From NCBI GenBank assembly GCA_026981855.1, contig JALSIB010000043.1:62001-126000 (forward strand): a stretch of DNA of 64,000 nt, written 5' to 3'. Positions 17,725 to 25,816 of this stretch are shown piece by piece. Below the pieces are notes generated by a model that saw only the letters and a program-made list of their open reading frames with translations, ran no database searches and was not told where the DNA came from. Source of the stretch: Methylothermaceae bacterium (GTDB lineage Bacteria > Pseudomonadota > Gammaproteobacteria > Methylococcales > Methylothermaceae). Both the position numbers and the translations under genes were made by a program. Each line of letters starts with the position of its first letter. Within the stretch, counting starts at the first letter, position 1.

Positions 17725-18183
17725 TCAATTGGGTTTGGAAGGCTGACCTGCCTGCTGCTCCTGCTGCATCTTCTGAGCGTAGATAGCCTCGAAGTTGACC
17801 GGGGGAAGGATCATCGGCATGAATCCTCCCTTGCCCGACAATTCCGATACCGCCTCGCGGGCATAGGGAAACAGCACATTGGGGCAATAGATACCCAGCA
17901 AGGGCCCCATTTCCTCCTTGGAAAACCCTTGGGCCGCAAAGATCCCCGCCTGGGCCACCTCGACCAGATAAGCCGTTTTCTCCCCCAGTTTCACCGTGAC
18001 CGTGACGGTCAACGTCACCTCATGAAGGTTTTCCTGTAACTCCCTGGCATTGCTGGATAAATTGAACTCGACCTGCGGCTCCCATTTCTCGGTGAATATT
18101 TGAGGGGAATTCGGGGTCTCGAAAGACACGTCCTTCACATACAGTTTCTGAATGGCAAATTGCTTTTCCTCTTGCTCGGCCAT
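17725..18183 (-). CDS. secB: Protein-export chaperone SecB
   Basis: The 152-residue product has the characteristic KDVSFETPNSP near the N-terminus and EVAQAGIF in the middle. The C-terminal block is LFPYARE...GGFMPMILPPVNFEAIY. SecB tetramers keep preproteins unfolded and deliver them to SecA. It lies between the rhodanese gene and gpsA; the glutaredoxin gene grxC, which often sits between the rhodanese and secB in Enterobacteria, is missing. Confidence 0.97.
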   Translation of the reverse strand: MAEQEEKQFAIQKLYVKDVSFETPNSPQIFTEKWEPQVEFNLSSNARELQENLHEVTLTVTVTVKLGEKTAYLVEVAQAGIFAAQGFSKEEMGPLLGIYCPNVLFPYAREAVSELSGKGGFMPMILPPVNFEAIYAQKMQQEQQAGQPSKPN

Positions 18184-18192
18184 GAATACTCC

Positions 18193-18627
18193 TTAGTTTT
18201 TCCTGGATTTGGTGACAGGCAGACCGGCATCGGTCCATGCCGCGGTGCCGCCTTTCAACATGTACACTTTCTCGAAACCCGCCTGAACCAGTTTCTTGCA
18301 TGCAGCCGGCGAGCGGGTACCCGACTGGCAAGTGACAATCAGGGGCTTTTGCTTGAGATCGCCAAGTTCATTCATACGCTTGTCCAGATCCCCCAGCGAG
18401 ATGAGCCTGGCATTGACGATGTGCCCCTTGGCCCATTCGGCAGGCTCGCGCACGTCGAGGATCTCGGCATCCTCCTGATTCACCAGCATCACCGCCTGCA
18501 AAGGCGTGACCACTTCGTACTTTCGCAGCAGACTCTCCAACAGATCTTTCACCAACAGCACCGCGATGACCACGAAAATGATCACCAGATACAGATGGTT
18601 TCCAACGAATTCAAACAAACGCTCCAT
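18193..18627 (-). CDS. Membrane-anchored rhodanese-like sulfurtransferase (YibN family)
   Basis: The 144-residue product has one N-terminal membrane helix (about residues 10-30) and a rhodanese domain with DVREPAEWAKGHI. The active-site loop CQSGTRS contains the catalytic cysteine. This matches YibN, which is encoded upstream of secB in many gammaproteobacteria. The physiological sulfur acceptor is not known from sequence. Confidence 0.9.
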   Translation of the reverse strand: MERLFEFVGNHLYLVIIFVVIAVLLVKDLLESLLRKYEVVTPLQAVMLVNQEDAEILDVREPAEWAKGHIVNARLISLGDLDKRMNELGDLKQKPLIVTCQSGTRSPAACKKLVQAGFEKVYMLKGGTAAWTDAGLPVTKSRKN

Positions 18628-18745
18628 ATATCTTTTCCCTTGGTATTCGAACTCAATCTACATTTCCGGATGAAAGTCCCCGCCACCTCCGCCTTGGCTT
18701 ACCCCCGAACATCACGAAACGGCCTTTATCTCAAACAGAGGGGAA

Positions 18746-18762
18746 AAGGTGTCTATCACCTT
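18746..18762 (-). terminator. Weak rho-independent terminator after the ArsR gene
   Basis: A 6-bp stem (18746-18751 with 18757-18762) lies 13-29 bases past the ArsR-family stop codon. On the minus strand it reads AAGGTG-ATAGA-CACCTT and runs into TTCCCC. The stem is short and the U-run poor, so efficiency may be low. Confidence 0.4.
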
Positions 18763-18774
18763 GACAAGGCTGTA

Positions 18775-19101
18775 TCAGGGCCGGGAGGGGGTTCCGGCAC
18801 GATGATGGCAAAAGACCTCGCGGATCTTTTCAATCAACTGAAGGGTGTTGGGGTCGTCTATCCGGTAGAAAACCCGGTTGGCATCCTTGTCGAAAGCCAA
18901 CAGTCCCTTTTCCCGCAAAATGGCCAAATGCTGGGAAACATTGCTTTGCGTCGTTCCAACCTGATCCACGATTTCCTGCACACTTGCGGCCCCTGTTCCC
19001 AGAATGCACAAAATCTTCAGGCGCAAGGGATGGGACATGGCTTTCAGGCAGCGTGCTGCATGTTGAATATCGTCTTCGTCGGCAATCAATTGATCGTTCA
19101 T
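18775..19101 (-). CDS. ArsR/SmtB-family transcriptional regulator
   Basis: The 108-residue winged-helix regulator has ALKAMSHPLRLKIL, the recognition helix TTQSNVSQHLAIL, and a wing (LLAFDKDANRVFYRI). No conspicuous metal-binding cysteine box (such as ELCVCDL) is present in helix 3, so the signal is unclear. It resembles the SqrR/BigR/YgaV-like or generic ArsR group. I placed the start at the ATG at 19101, where similarity begins; the frame stays open to 19236, so a longer N-terminus is possible. The gene occupies the slot between yibN-secB-gpsA and envC-ctpA where gpmI often lies. Confidence 0.85.
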   Translation of the reverse strand: MNDQLIADEDDIQHAARCLKAMSHPLRLKILCILGTGAASVQEIVDQVGTTQSNVSQHLAILREKGLLAFDKDANRVFYRIDDPNTLQLIEKIREVFCHHRAGTPSRP

Positions 19102-19414
19102 AGTTCCATCGCACGGCATCAAGGCCCCATCGTCGACATACGCGGCGACCATCCTTTCCGGCGTCCTCCCATTCAAGCGTGCCATTATAAACATTTTGCA
19201 AGATTTTATCCTTGTCAAAATCCCGCCTCTTACCACCTGTCACTTCTGCCGGAAGAGTCCGGGAAGGGTCCGTCAGCGGCATACATCGCCGGTCGTATCT
19301 TTTATAATGACACTTGATCAGAAGAAGCCCTTTGGGGCTTGATTTCGAACCCAAAGCAGCCCCCACGCCCTGCGAGCGAACCTTCGGCTCCAACATGAAC
19401 ACGGCCCATCAACG
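19102..19414. other. Divergent intergenic region between arsR-type gene and envC
   Basis: This gap of about 310 bp should hold promoters for both directions. A TATAAT hexamer occurs near 19304 on the plus strand without a good -35. An AT-rich stretch with TTGACA-like and TATAAT-like boxes faces the ArsR gene near 19185-19220, but the spacing is not ideal. A 6-bp hairpin (AAGCCC/GGGCTT, 19325-19340) has no U-run. A seven-codon frame starts with ATG at 19395, and its TGA overlaps the GTG start of envC. Confidence 0.5.
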
Positions 19415-20590
19415 GTGATCGGATTCTTTATCCCCGCGCCCCCCCTGCGTTGGCTTCATATCGCTTTACTGGCCTCCCTCTTATGGGTATGGGTACCCGC
19501 CAGCGCGGACAGCCGTGACGAACTGAAGACCCTCACCCGCAGGATCGATCGCATCGTCCAGGAGCTCAACAAACTTCACGGCAAAGAAGTTTCCGTTGAG
19601 CGATCCCTGACGGAGACCGAGCGGCGCATCGGCAAAACCGCTGCCGCCTTACGCCGGCTCGAACAGCAAATCCAAGAAGCAAAGCGGCGGCGCCACAGGT
19701 TGCAAGACTCACTTGACGAACACCGCATGCAACTGGAACGGCAAAGAAGCCGGCTCGCAGCACAGCTGCGGATCAGCTACGCCCTGGGAAGGAAGACACC
19801 GTTGCAATTTATGATGAATCTCGACGATCCTGCCACCCTCAGCCGCACCCTGACCTACCATCGCTATTTCCATCGGGCCCGCCTGGAACAGATCCGCGAG
19901 ACCCGACGGCGATTGCAGGAAATCCATGCCCTCACCCATGAAATCGAGCAGAACCAAAGCCGCCTGTCAGCCCTGTTGAAACAGAAGCACGACGAACTGG
20001 ATGCGTTGCGACACATGCGAAAGGAGCGAAAAAAAAACCTGGCCCTGCTCCGAAAACGAATGACCGACAAACGCCTCCGTCTGGCCAAAATGAAGCAAGA
20101 CAAGCAACGTCTGGGCAAACTTCTCGAATCCGTTTCCCGGGCCAGTGACAGTTTCGCATTTCCGGATGCGGGCGAGCGGCCATTCGAACAATACAAGGGA
20201 CGTTTTCATTGGCCCGTTTCCGGACGGATCAAAGTCCGTTTCGGGGCGCCGCGGGGCTTGGGGCGCTGGGAAGGGATGATCCTCAGCGCGCCGGAGGGCA
20301 GCCCGGTGAGAGCCATCCATTCCGGCAAAGTGATCTTCTCCGATTGGCTGCGTGGCTATGGGCAACTGATCATCCTCCGCCACGACCGCGACTTCATGAC
20401 GCTGTACGCATTCAATCAAACCCTTCTCAAACAGGTCGGGGAGCGGGTCAAGGCCGGGGAAATCATCGCGACAGTGGGTGACAGCGGGGGGCGGGATGAG
20501 CCGGGGGTCTATTTTGCGATCCGCTACCGTGGAGAACCGGTCAACCCGCTGCGCTGGTGCCGACGGCCACGAAAAAACAGGGTCAACTGA
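19415..20590 (+). CDS. envC: Murein hydrolase activator EnvC
   Basis: The 391-residue product uses a GTG start. It has a signal peptide ending near PASA (about residue 31), a long coiled coil (about 32-250) and a C-terminal LytM/M23 domain. The LytM domain lacks the zinc ligands of active peptidases: the HxH position reads VYFAIRY. That is the hallmark of EnvC, which activates the division amidases AmiA/B rather than cutting peptidoglycan. The gene is followed by ctpA, a conserved neighbour; gpmI, often upstream, is absent. Confidence 0.93.
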   Translation: MIGFFIPAPPLRWLHIALLASLLWVWVPASADSRDELKTLTRRIDRIVQELNKLHGKEVSVERSLTETERRIGKTAAALRRLEQQIQEAKRRRHRLQDSLDEHRMQLERQRSRLAAQLRISYALGRKTPLQFMMNLDDPATLSRTLTYHRYFHRARLEQIRETRRRLQEIHALTHEIEQNQSRLSALLKQKHDELDALRHMRKERKKNLALLRKRMTDKRLRLAKMKQDKQRLGKLLESVSRASDSFAFPDAGERPFEQYKGRFHWPVSGRIKVRFGAPRGLGRWEGMILSAPEGSPVRAIHSGKVIFSDWLRGYGQLIILRHDRDFMTLYAFNQTLLKQVGERVKAGEIIATVGDSGGRDEPGVYFAIRYRGEPVNPLRWCRRPRKNRVN

Positions 20591-20702
20591 ACCGCAAGGG
20601 TTCCATGCTGGAAAAATAATGTCATACTTAAAACATTTGGTTGACCGGTCAACAGGCCAACCCCTTTCGAAACAGATCTATATCAAGGAATAAGGAAGAT
20701 CG

Positions 20703-22010
20703 ATGCGCAAAACCACGAACCTGTTTCTCCTCGTTTTCGGCATTCTGGTGGGTATCACCCTGGGAACCTGCGGCAGCGTCCTTGCCGAACGGAACAACAA
20801 ACGAAACGAAACGATTCCCTTCACAGAGCTGCGCACTTTCACCGAAGTGTTCAGCCGCATTCAGGCGGACTACGTCGAACCGGTCACCGATGAAACGCTC
20901 CTGGAAAACGCCATCCGGGGAATGCTCACGGGGCTGGACCCCCATTCGACCTACCTCGACCCGGACGAATACAAGGAGTTGCGGATCGGCACCACCGGCC
21001 AGTTCGGTGGGCTGGGAATCGAGGTGGGGATGGAAAACGGCTTCGTCAAGGTGATCTCCCCCATCGACGACACCCCCGCCCAGCGGGCGGGCGTCAAGGC
21101 GGGCGATCTGATCGTCCGTCTCGATGACAAGCCCGTCAAGGGAATGACGCTCCAGGAAGCCGTCAAGATCATGCGCGGCAAGCCGGGAACCAAGATTACC
21201 CTGACCATCGTGCGTGAAGGTGAGGACAAACCGCTCAAGATCACCATCACCCGCGCGGTGATCAAAATAAAGAGCGTCAAGAACAAACTGCTGGAGCCAG
21301 GCTATGGCTATCTGCGGATCACCAGCTTCCAATCCCGGACCGGCGAGCAAATGCGCAAGGCCATCGCCGAAATGAAAAAAGAAGGCGGCCTCAAGGGGTT
21401 GATTCTGGATTTGCGCAACAACCCCGGCGGGGTGCTCAATGCCGCCGTTTCGGTCAGCGACGCCTTCCTCGACAAGGGATTGATCGTCTATACCGATGGC
21501 CGGATCGAGGAAGCGAAGATGAAGTTCGAAGCCACGCCGGGCGATCTCCTGCCCGGCGTTCCCATGGTGGTCTTGATCAATGCAGGCTCCGCCTCGGCAT
21601 CGGAAATCGTCGCCGGCGCGCTGCAGGATCACAAGCGGGCCATCCTCATGGGACAGAAGACTTTCGGCAAAGGCTCCGTGCAGACAATCCTGCCTCTCAG
21701 CAACGGCGGCGCCATCAAATTGACCACCGCCCGCTATTACACACCTTCGGGACGCTCGATCCAGGCAGAAGGCATCGTTCCCGACATCGTTCTCGGCATC
21801 GTGCGCCTGGAAACGGTCGCTGAAGCCGAAGAATTCGAACCATTGACCGAGGCCAGCCTGTCACGGCACTTGGAAAATGGAAAGAAAAAAGGGAAATCGC
21901 CCCAAGAGAAAAGCGACGGGGAAGGACGCAAGGAAAGCAAGGCGCTATTGAAGGATTACTACCTGCACGAGGCTTTGAACGTTCTCAAGGGAATCAATAT
22001 CGTCAAATAG
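20703..22010 (+). CDS. ctpA: S41-family C-terminal processing protease CtpA
   Basis: The 435-residue periplasmic protease has an N-terminal signal/anchor (1-29) and a PDZ domain (about 100-185). The S41 catalytic domain has the nucleophile serine within GSASASEIVAGAL (295-307) and the general-base lysine in TFGKGSVQ (K323). CtpA-type proteases cleave from C-terminal tails and often control cell-wall hydrolases, fitting its place directly after envC. A lysine/glutamate-rich tail follows the protease domain. Confidence 0.95.
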   Translation: MRKTTNLFLLVFGILVGITLGTCGSVLAERNNKRNETIPFTELRTFTEVFSRIQADYVEPVTDETLLENAIRGMLTGLDPHSTYLDPDEYKELRIGTTGQFGGLGIEVGMENGFVKVISPIDDTPAQRAGVKAGDLIVRLDDKPVKGMTLQEAVKIMRGKPGTKITLTIVREGEDKPLKITITRAVIKIKSVKNKLLEPGYGYLRITSFQSRTGEQMRKAIAEMKKEGGLKGLILDLRNNPGGVLNAAVSVSDAFLDKGLIVYTDGRIEEAKMKFEATPGDLLPGVPMVVLINAGSASASEIVAGALQDHKRAILMGQKTFGKGSVQTILPLSNGGAIKLTTARYYTPSGRSIQAEGIVPDIVLGIVRLETVAEAEEFEPLTEASLSRHLENGKKKGKSPQEKSDGEGRKESKALLKDYYLHEALNVLKGINIVK

Positions 22011-22018
22011 GCCAAAAA

Positions 22019-22050
22019 AAACCAAGGGGGCCTTCCGGCCCCCTTGGTTT
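22019..22050 (-). terminator. Strong rho-independent terminator between ctpA and the DUF934 gene
   Basis: A perfect 14-bp stem (22019-22032 with 22037-22050) closes on a TTCC loop. The A-run at 22014-22021 becomes a U-run on the minus strand, so it should terminate the sulfite/nitrite reductase transcript efficiently. For ctpA on the plus strand the trailing run is only TTT. It lies between the two convergent genes and probably serves both. Confidence 0.85.
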
Positions 22051-22072
22051 GCATTCCGCCCTGAAGCCGGGC

Positions 22073-22567
22073 TTATACGCTGCGGCCACGCTGCTGGATC
22101 AATCCCCCCCCATCGGCGGCAGGTTGGTATTTCACCGAAAACGTCGAAAAAGCGCGCAATGCCTCTTCCAGGGATTCACTCCCCCGATACTCAAAGGCAT
22201 CGACCCCCACCCGCTCGAGGTAGAAAATCTGATCATAGAGAAAATCCCCTAATACCCGGATCTCTTCCCGATAGCCATACCTCTCCCGCAACAGCCGGGC
22301 CAGGGAGAACACCCGGCCATCGGTGAATTTGGGCACTTCCAGCACCACCAGCTGGATCTTGCCCAAATCCCCCGCCAAGGCCTCGAGTTCTTCCGGTGAT
22401 TCGCCATTCAGACGCACACCGATCTCCCCATCACGGTCGAGCAGCACCTGCCTCTCCACCCGCCAACGATTGAATGGAACCGTCACCTTGCCATCCACAG
22501 GCAAGGCTTCGTCGCACAAATGCACCCAGGCGTCTTCGACGATCTGGCGATTTTTAATGATTCGCAT
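22073..22567 (-). CDS. DUF934 protein, partner of assimilatory sulfite/nitrite reductase
   Basis: The 164-residue protein matches the DUF934 family (MRIIKNRQIVEDAW at the start; QIFYLERVGVDAFEYR near the middle of the C-terminal half). It is regularly encoded directly after the siroheme reductase cysI in Proteobacteria, often called an oxidoreductase of unknown activity. The ATG at 22567 matches family N-termini and overlaps the end of cysI by 14 bp, implying coupled translation. No catalytic motif is recognisable. Confidence 0.88.
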   Translation of the reverse strand: MRIIKNRQIVEDAWVHLCDEALPVDGKVTVPFNRWRVERQVLLDRDGEIGVRLNGESPEELEALAGDLGKIQLVVLEVPKFTDGRVFSLARLLRERYGYREEIRVLGDFLYDQIFYLERVGVDAFEYRGSESLEEALRAFSTFSVKYQPAADGGGLIQQRGRSV

Positions 22568-24203
22568 ACACACGCTCCTTGAAAGGTTGCACCCCGATCC
22601 TCCGCACAGTCTCCAGGAAGGCTTCGTCTTCCTTCCGTTGCGCCACATAGGTTTCTATGATGGCTTCCACGGTATCTGCCACCTTGTCTTTGGCCACCGC
22701 AGGTCCTAGACGGGACCCGAGGGTGGCTTCATCGGCCGACGACCCGCCAAGAGTGATCTGATACCACTCCTCGCCTTTCTTATCGACTCCCAGGATTCCG
22801 ATATGGCCCACGCTGTGATGACCACAGCCATTCATACAGCCAGACAGATTGACCCGGATATCCCCCAGGTCGTACAGATAATCGAGATCCTCGAAGCGGG
22901 CATAGATATCGTGGGCGACGGAAATGGAACTGGCATTGGCCAGAGCGCAATAATCCAGCCCGGGGCAACAGATCATGTCGGTCAACTTGCCCACATTGGG
23001 CGTGGCCAGATTGAGTTCGCGCAAGGATTGCCACAACTCATACAGATCGGTTTGCCGCACATCGGCAAAGACCAGATTCTGGGTATGGGTGGTCCGGGTC
23101 ACACCGAAACTGTACCGTTCACACAACCGGGCCACGGCTTCCAGCTGTTCCGAAGTCATATCCCCCGGCGCCACCCCCGGCGGCTTCAGGGACAGGAAAA
23201 CCACGCGATAACCGGGCACCTTGTGGGCCGTGGTATTGTGTCGATACCACGCATCAAAGGCCGCCTCTTCCCGCCTGCGTTCGAGCCATTCTTCCTCACC
23301 TGCCTCCGGATCGTAGTCGGGCCGGACGAACCGGGCCTTGTACCAGTCGATGGTTTCTTCCTCGAGGGGAAACCGGTCGCGGATCTGCCGCCATTCGGTT
23401 TCCACCGCCTCGCGGAAGGCCTCCACCCCCATCTCCTTCACCAGAATCTTGATACGCGCCTTGAACTTGTTGTCGCGCCGCCCCTTGAGGTTATAGACCC
23501 TGAGAATGGCGTCCAGGTAGGAAAGCAGATGCCGCTTGGGCAGGAACCGGCGAATCACCTTGCCGATGATCGGCGTGCGCCCAAGTCCTCCGCCAACGAT
23601 GACCTCGAATCCGGTTTCACCGCTTTCGTCTTTCACCAGGCGAAGACCGATGTCGTGAACCCGCACTGCCGCGCGATCCACGGGGGCGCCTGTCACGGCA
23701 ATCTTGAACTTGCGGGGCAGAAAGGCGAACTCGGGATGGAGTGTCGACCATTGGCGGATGATCTCGCAATAAGGGCGCGGGTCTTCGACCTCGTCATGAC
23801 AGACACCCGCCAACGGATCCGAAGTGGTATTGCGGATGCAATTGCCGCTGGTCTGGATACAATGCATCTGAACGCTGGCCAGATCTTCGAGAATCGCGGG
23901 GCTGTCCTCCACTTTCGGCCAGTTGAGCTGGATATTTTGCCGGGTGGTGAAATGTACGTATCCCTTGTCGTAGGTGCGGGCGATGTGGGCGATCATGCGC
24001 AATTGTTTCGCCGCCAGATGGCCATAGGGAACCGCGATCCGCAGCATGGGTGCGTGGCGCTGGATATACAGGCCGTTCTGCAACCTCAGAGGCAGAAACT
24101 GCTCCTCGGTCAATTTACCTTCGAAATACCGGCGGGTCTGATCACGATATTGCGCCGCCCGCTCGTCCACCACCGTTTGGTCTTGCTCGTCATAACTGTA
24201 CAT
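22554..24203 (-). CDS. cysI: Siroheme-dependent nitrite/sulfite reductase (CysI type)
   Basis: The 549-residue product has two ferredoxin-like half domains and two siroheme/4Fe-4S domains. The cluster ligands are C413 and C419 (CCPGLDYCALANAS) and C456 and C460 (GCMNGCGHH). The block QTSGNCIRNTTSDPL is typical of the family. It performs six-electron reduction of sulfite to sulfide (or nitrite to ammonia); pairing with DUF934 favours assimilatory sulfite reductase. A separate flavoprotein CysJ is not nearby, suggesting ferredoxin or another donor. Confidence 0.93.
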   Translation of the reverse strand: MYSYDEQDQTVVDERAAQYRDQTRRYFEGKLTEEQFLPLRLQNGLYIQRHAPMLRIAVPYGHLAAKQLRMIAHIARTYDKGYVHFTTRQNIQLNWPKVEDSPAILEDLASVQMHCIQTSGNCIRNTTSDPLAGVCHDEVEDPRPYCEIIRQWSTLHPEFAFLPRKFKIAVTGAPVDRAAVRVHDIGLRLVKDESGETGFEVIVGGGLGRTPIIGKVIRRFLPKRHLLSYLDAILRVYNLKGRRDNKFKARIKILVKEMGVEAFREAVETEWRQIRDRFPLEEETIDWYKARFVRPDYDPEAGEEEWLERRREEAAFDAWYRHNTTAHKVPGYRVVFLSLKPPGVAPGDMTSEQLEAVARLCERYSFGVTRTTHTQNLVFADVRQTDLYELWQSLRELNLATPNVGKLTDMICCPGLDYCALANASSISVAHDIYARFEDLDYLYDLGDIRVNLSGCMNGCGHHSVGHIGILGVDKKGEEWYQITLGGSSADEATLGSRLGPAVAKDKVADTVEAIIETYVAQRKEDEAFLETVRRIGVQPFKERVYANH

Positions 24204-24404
24204 AGTGCCCTCGCAGCATCAATTCCCTACCAAGCCGGTCAATTATCACCCTTCTCCTTATGAAAAAAAATACTGGAAACGGGATATGACTAAAACTTTG
24301 TGAAATATATGACGGGAAAAGCTTCCGTCACAAGGTGAATTTTGCCTATCATATACGGCTGTTTGCCTTACATATAAAACAATCAAATTCGAAAGGGGGT
24401 TATC

Positions 24405-25775
24405 TTGTTTAGGTTCATACTCGTCTTGTTCGCCTTGCTGGCCCTGCCAGGCATCGCCGCCGCCTCCGAGTGGGAGACCCTGGATATGGTCACGACGGAG
24501 CGGGGACTCTACTGCGTCCTGATCTTCGTCATCGCCTATATCCTGGTGATGGCCGAGGAATTCATCGAGCTGAAAAAATCCAAGCCGGTCATCATCGCCG
24601 CCATCATCATCTGGGCGGAGGTCGCCTACATGGCCGCCACCAAAGGGCCGGAACAGGTCGAAATGCTCGATGGCGCCATCGTCCACCACCTGGCCGAATA
24701 TGCCGAACTGATGTTGTTCCTTCTGGTCGCCATGACCTATGTCAACGCCATGGCAGACCGAAACGTGTTCGAACGCCTCAGGTCCTGGCTTCTGAGCCGG
24801 AACTTCGGTTATCGCAAACTGTTCTGGATCACCGGGATCATCACCTTCTTCCTGTCCGCGGTCGCGGACAACCTCACTTCCGCCCTGCTGATCGGCGCGG
24901 TGGTTCTGGCGGTCGGCAAGGACAACCCCAAATTCATCGCTCTGGGGCTCATCAACCTGGTGATCGCCGCCAATGCCGGCGGTGCTTTCAGCCCCTTCGG
25001 CGATATCACCACACTGATGGTCTGGCAGGCGGAAAAAGCGACCTTCTTCGAATTTTTCGAGCTCTTCATCCCCTCGGTGGTCAATTACGTGATTCCGGCG
25101 GCGGCGATGCACTTCGCCATCCCCGACGAGCAACCGGAACAACCGGAAGGTCATCTGGTTTCGCTCAAGATCGGTGCCGTGACCGTTTGCGGCCTGTTCG
25201 CCCTGACCATCGCCCTGGCCGTCAGCTTCAAACAGTTGCTCCACCTGCCGCCTTTCATGGGCATGATGCTCGGCTGGGGAATTCTGGCCATCTTCGGTTT
25301 CTGGATCAAATTCCAGGAACACGATCTGCCCCATGAAAAACGTTTCGACATCTTCGACATGGTCAAAGACGCCGAATGGGATACCCTCTTGTTCTTCTTC
25401 GGGGTGATCTTCGCCGTCGCCGGCCTCGACCATATCGGCTATCTCGACGTCACCGCGAAATGGATGTACGGGTCGTTGGGCGACACCGGCGCCAACATCC
25501 TGGTGGGTTTCCTTTCCGCCATCGTCGACAACATTCCGGTGATGTTCGCCGTTCTGACCATGGATCCGGACATGGAGCTGTATCAATGGCTGCTGGTGAC
25601 CCTGACCGCAGGCGTCGGTGGTTCCATGCTTTCCATCGGTTCGGCGGCAGGCGTCGCGCTGATGGGAATCTCCAAAGGCAAGTACACCTTCTTCTCCCAC
25701 ATCCGCTGGACCCCCGCCATCATGGCAGGTTACTTCGCCAGCATCGTGGTTCATTACTGGCTCAACGCTTCCTGA
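24405..25775 (+). CDS. nhaD: Na+/H+ antiporter NhaD
   Basis: The 456-residue inner-membrane protein has an N-terminal signal-like segment and about twelve helices. Family motifs include AVADNLTSALLIGAVV, NLVIAANAGGAFSPFGDITTLM and SAIVDNIPVMFAVL. NhaD exports sodium at alkaline pH and is common in marine and halophilic gammaproteobacteria. Translation starts at TTG 24405, preceded by a GAAAGGGGG site; no upstream ATG fits. The 200-bp gap upstream (divergent from cysI) is AT-rich and probably holds both promoters. Confidence 0.95.
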   Translation: MFRFILVLFALLALPGIAAASEWETLDMVTTERGLYCVLIFVIAYILVMAEEFIELKKSKPVIIAAIIIWAEVAYMAATKGPEQVEMLDGAIVHHLAEYAELMLFLLVAMTYVNAMADRNVFERLRSWLLSRNFGYRKLFWITGIITFFLSAVADNLTSALLIGAVVLAVGKDNPKFIALGLINLVIAANAGGAFSPFGDITTLMVWQAEKATFFEFFELFIPSVVNYVIPAAAMHFAIPDEQPEQPEGHLVSLKIGAVTVCGLFALTIALAVSFKQLLHLPPFMGMMLGWGILAIFGFWIKFQEHDLPHEKRFDIFDMVKDAEWDTLLFFFGVIFAVAGLDHIGYLDVTAKWMYGSLGDTGANILVGFLSAIVDNIPVMFAVLTMDPDMELYQWLLVTLTAGVGGSMLSIGSAAGVALMGISKGKYTFFSHIRWTPAIMAGYFASIVVHYWLNAS

Positions 25776-25794
25776 CGCGGTCCAAGATGCCACA

Positions 25795-25816
25795 CCCCCG
25801 CTCCATCAAGCGGGGG
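25795..25816. terminator. GC-rich hairpin between convergent nhaD and ampG
   Basis: An 8-bp perfect stem (CCCCCGCT 25795-25802 with AGCGGGGG 25809-25816, loop CCATCA) lies 20 bp past the nhaD stop and overlaps the last codons of ampG. There is no U-run on either side. It may still act as a transcript end structure for both genes. Confidence 0.45.

Noticed and set aside
22803-24263. 486-codon open frame antisense to cysI
   Set aside because: cysI is certain from its cluster cysteines; the antisense frame has no motif or ribosome site.
24258-25793. 511-codon open frame antisense to nhaD
   Set aside because: Composition is dominated by His, Asp, Gln, Glu and Gly with no domain or signal, and the opposite strand encodes a clear NhaD with membrane helices and motifs.
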